From assembly GCA_024278155.1 (NCBI GenBank), contig JAJRTT010000347.1:1-6458 (forward strand): a DNA stretch of 6,458 nucleotides, read 5' to 3'. The notes beneath the pieces were generated by a model. The model searched no databases. It was not told where the DNA came from and saw nothing but the letters and a program-made list of their open reading frames with translations. Both the position numbers and the translations under genes were made by a program. Within the stretch, counting starts at the first letter, position 1; every line of letters begins with the position of its first letter. Shown one piece after another: positions 4,752 through 6,458 of the stretch. This stretch comes from Bacteroidota bacterium. GTDB taxonomy: Bacteria > Bacteroidota > Bacteroidia > Bacteroidales > JAADJA01.

Positions 4752-6203
4752 ATGACCAAAGACGGACTCATACAAAAACTTGATGACCTTGAGTGGGAAG
4801 ACTTTGAAGTAAAAGAAGCAAAGGCAGGACTACCTAAATCTTCGTGGGAAACTGTTAGTGCTTTTTCAAATACGTCAGGGGGTTGGCTGGTTCTTGGCAT
4901 AAAGCAAAAAGGGAAAAGGTTTGAAATACAAGGATTAACGAATCCAGAAAAGACCGAACAGGATTTTCTCAATACTTTCCGTGGGGATAAATTCAATGTT
5001 CAAATTTCCACTAAACAGGAGAAATACAATATTGTTGGCAAACCACTTCTTGCTTTCTACATTCCAGCCTCAAACAAAAAACCAGTTTATTTTATTTCAC
5101 GAATCAATACATTTATCCATGGGGGAAGTGCCGACCATAGGGCTACAAAGGAAGAGGTTGACACCATGTACCGCGATCAAACTTTTGGCACAAAGACTTC
5201 TGAAACCGCACCTGACACTGGGATAAAAGACTTGAACACAACTTCCCTAAACCGCTATCGCAATTATATGGCCCGGTTTAACCCCGGAGCGATCTACAAC
5301 CGTTTTAATGAAGATGAGTTTCTTTCAAAACTTAGGATTTTGGAAAATGGCGAATGTACCTATGGTGGACTTTTGATGTTTGGCAAAAGGAGTACAATAG
5401 AAAGACATTTCCCTGACTTTTGGGTTGACCTGTTGGAGGTTCCTGGAATTTCGTATCGCGATTCCAAGATACGTTATACCTTTCGGCTTGACGAATTCGA
5501 GAACCTTTGGGAATATTGTTTTGAATGTTTTGCACGTCTCAAACAAAAAGTGGATGTTACATTTGTATTAACAAGTGAGGGCTTCGGGCAGGAGCTGTCC
5601 CCCGGTTTGGACGCCATCCGTGAGGCACTTGTAAATATGCTCATGCACGCCGATTATTTTTCACCCGCCCACTCCCGCATACGGGTTTTTACCGACCACA
5701 TTGAGTTTTATAATCCCGGTGGACTTCCCAAACCTTATGAAGAACTTAAAGATAATGATATATCGTTACCAAGAAACCCCATTATTGCCAAACTTTTCCG
5801 CATGGTAAAATTAGCGGATAATGCCGGATTTGGATTTGATAAAATTGAAACGAGATGGATGCAACACAACCGCACAAAACCTGAATACGAATTGAGCTAT
5901 GACTCAACCATTGTGAAGTTTCAACTGCAAATAATCAAAGAAACTACACAGAAAACCACACAGGAAATTTCAAAAATTATATCAGATAACAAGTTTGCAA
6001 CAACAACAGAAATGGCATTTTCACTAAATAGAAGTCGAAGTGCCATTGCCAAACAAATTGTAAAACTTAAAGAAAAGGGACAATTAAAGCGAATTGGCCC
6101 CGATAAAGGTGGTTATTGGAAAATTATAAAGTCTAATGATTCATTGAAAAATTACAATATGTTACCAAAAATATTTGATAGTTCAAGCAAACATAACCGT
6201 TAA
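4752..6203 (+). CDS. AlbA_2/Schlafen-like ATP-binding protein with winged helix
   Basis: 483 residues, cytoplasmic, with no signal peptide. The AlbA_2 (Schlafen) domain spans about 13-140, with EDFEVKEAK (16-24), FSNTSGGWLVLGIK (38-51) and a GGSADHRATKEEV segment (124-136). A GHKL ATPase-type domain (HATPase_c_4) spans about 280-395: the N-box IREALVNMLMHADY (289-302) with Glu291 and Asn295, DHIEFYNPGGLP (315-326), and RNPIIAKLFR...GFGFDKI. A winged helix at about 403-459 (ATTTEMAFSLNRSRSAIAKQ onward) ends with GGYWKII. Such proteins are annotated as putative DNA-binding ATPases or regulators and often sit in defence or accessory loci; the exact role is unknown. The start is fixed because the AlbA_2 domain begins within 15 residues. 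About 23 residues after the winged helix look like read-through into flanking DNA. It is divergent from hipBA, and a secreted-protein gene starts 12 nt downstream. Confidence 0.88.
   Translation: MTKDGLIQKLDDLEWEDFEVKEAKAGLPKSSWETVSAFSNTSGGWLVLGIKQKGKRFEIQGLTNPEKTEQDFLNTFRGDKFNVQISTKQEKYNIVGKPLLAFYIPASNKKPVYFISRINTFIHGGSADHRATKEEVDTMYRDQTFGTKTSETAPDTGIKDLNTTSLNRYRNYMARFNPGAIYNRFNEDEFLSKLRILENGECTYGGLLMFGKRSTIERHFPDFWVDLLEVPGISYRDSKIRYTFRLDEFENLWEYCFECFARLKQKVDVTFVLTSEGFGQELSPGLDAIREALVNMLMHADYFSPAHSRIRVFTDHIEFYNPGGLPKPYEELKDNDISLPRNPIIAKLFRMVKLADNAGFGFDKIETRWMQHNRTKPEYELSYDSTIVKFQLQIIKETTQKTTQEISKIISDNKFATTTEMAFSLNRSRSAIAKQIVKLKEKGQLKRIGPDKGGYWKIIKSNDSLKNYNMLPKIFDSSSKHNR
6144..6177 (+). promoter_or_regulatory. 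Possible promoter of the secreted OB-fold protein, inside the AlbA_2 gene end
   Basis: AATATTTG (6170-6177) matches seven of eight bases of TAnnTTTG, with TTG (6144-6146) 23 nt upstream. Transcription would start near 6183, giving a leader of about 33 nt to the ATG at 6216. It overlaps the codons for the extra C-terminal tail of the AlbA_2 protein. Confidence 0.35.
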
Positions 6204-6215
6204 AGATAATAAACA

Positions 6216-6458
6216 ATGAAAAAAACTACAATAATCTTTTCCTTAGCCATACTTAGTATCTTTTCAATGGCGCAAACAGAAGTCACCATTTACCAAATCC
6301 AGGGGCAGCAGGATTCTTCGCCCTATGAAGGTGAAACCGTTAAGACCCATGGGATAGTTACCGGGGTTTTCAGCGGGAGTTATTTTATCCAGGACGGCGA
6401 GGGCGCCTGGAACGGTGTATATGTTTATTCCACCGAAGCGGTCAACGAGGGCGATGAA
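6216..6458 (+). CDS. Secreted OB-fold, nuclease-associated protein, N-terminal part only
   Basis: 81 codons are open to the right edge. Residues 1-19 form a signal peptide (MKKTTIIFSLAILSIFSMA) with likely signal peptidase I cleavage before Gln20. The mature start reads TIYQIQGQQDSSPYEGETV, then HGIVTG, GSYFIQDGEGAWNGVYVY. This is the OB-fold-like module found at the front of large Bacteroidota exported proteins, many of which carry an endonuclease/exonuclease/phosphatase domain or a type IX sorting tail further on. Those later domains lie outside the window, so the catalytic function is inference. The start follows the AlbA_2 stop by 12 nt. The export call is firm; the nuclease call is moderate. 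Confidence 0.75.
   Translation, partial: MKKTTIIFSLAILSIFSMAQTEVTIYQIQGQQDSSPYEGETVKTHGIVTGVFSGSYFIQDGEGAWNGVYVYSTEAVNEGDE

Overview
This window looks like a chromosomal segment of a member of the Bacteroidota. Three things suggest this. Exact or near matches to the Bacteroidota promoter box TAnnTTTG lie in front of several genes. Shine-Dalgarno sequences are mostly absent. The proteins at the edges are of types I know from this phylum (an HDIG-domain protein, a zinc-type CDF transporter, and a secreted OB-fold/nuclease-like protein). The species cannot be named from the sequence.

Layout: positions 1-1579 carry two minus-strand housekeeping-type genes: an HD-domain phosphohydrolase-like protein that runs off the left edge, and a cation diffusion facilitator with HxxxD zinc-site signatures. 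Immediately upstream of the transporter (about 1609-1895) is the broken 3' end of an unrelated plus-strand gene with a frameshift. Positions 2039-2112 are a complete tRNA-Arg(ACG), with a TAnnTTTG box upstream and a strong hairpin terminator downstream.

From the tRNA terminator to about 6200 the window reads as a small accessory (defence-type) region beside a tRNA gene. It holds a minus-strand hipB-hipA pair with a 7-nt overlap. Starting 13 nt after the hipA stop is a frameshifted, truncated reading frame that restores to about 45 residues and resembles the N-terminus of BREX PglZ. Then comes a 522-bp intergenic region with repeats, a 73-nt imperfect palindrome and candidate operator sites. 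A plus-strand gene for an AlbA_2/Schlafen-like protein with a HATPase_c_4-type domain and a winged helix follows; its promoter box is so close to the ATG that the mRNA is probably leaderless. The accessory gene ends 12 nt before a secreted OB-fold protein (partial, right edge), whose likely promoter lies inside the accessory gene's unusual C-terminal tail.

How the parts may work together: HipB is expected to repress hipBA and neutralise the HipA kinase. If the PglZ-like remnant is genuine, hipBA once sat in or next to a BREX operon of which only this stub remains here. The AlbA_2 protein is a type often found in defence neighbourhoods. No integrase, transposase, CRISPR array or duplicated tRNA end was seen, so the route of gain is not shown by the window itself.
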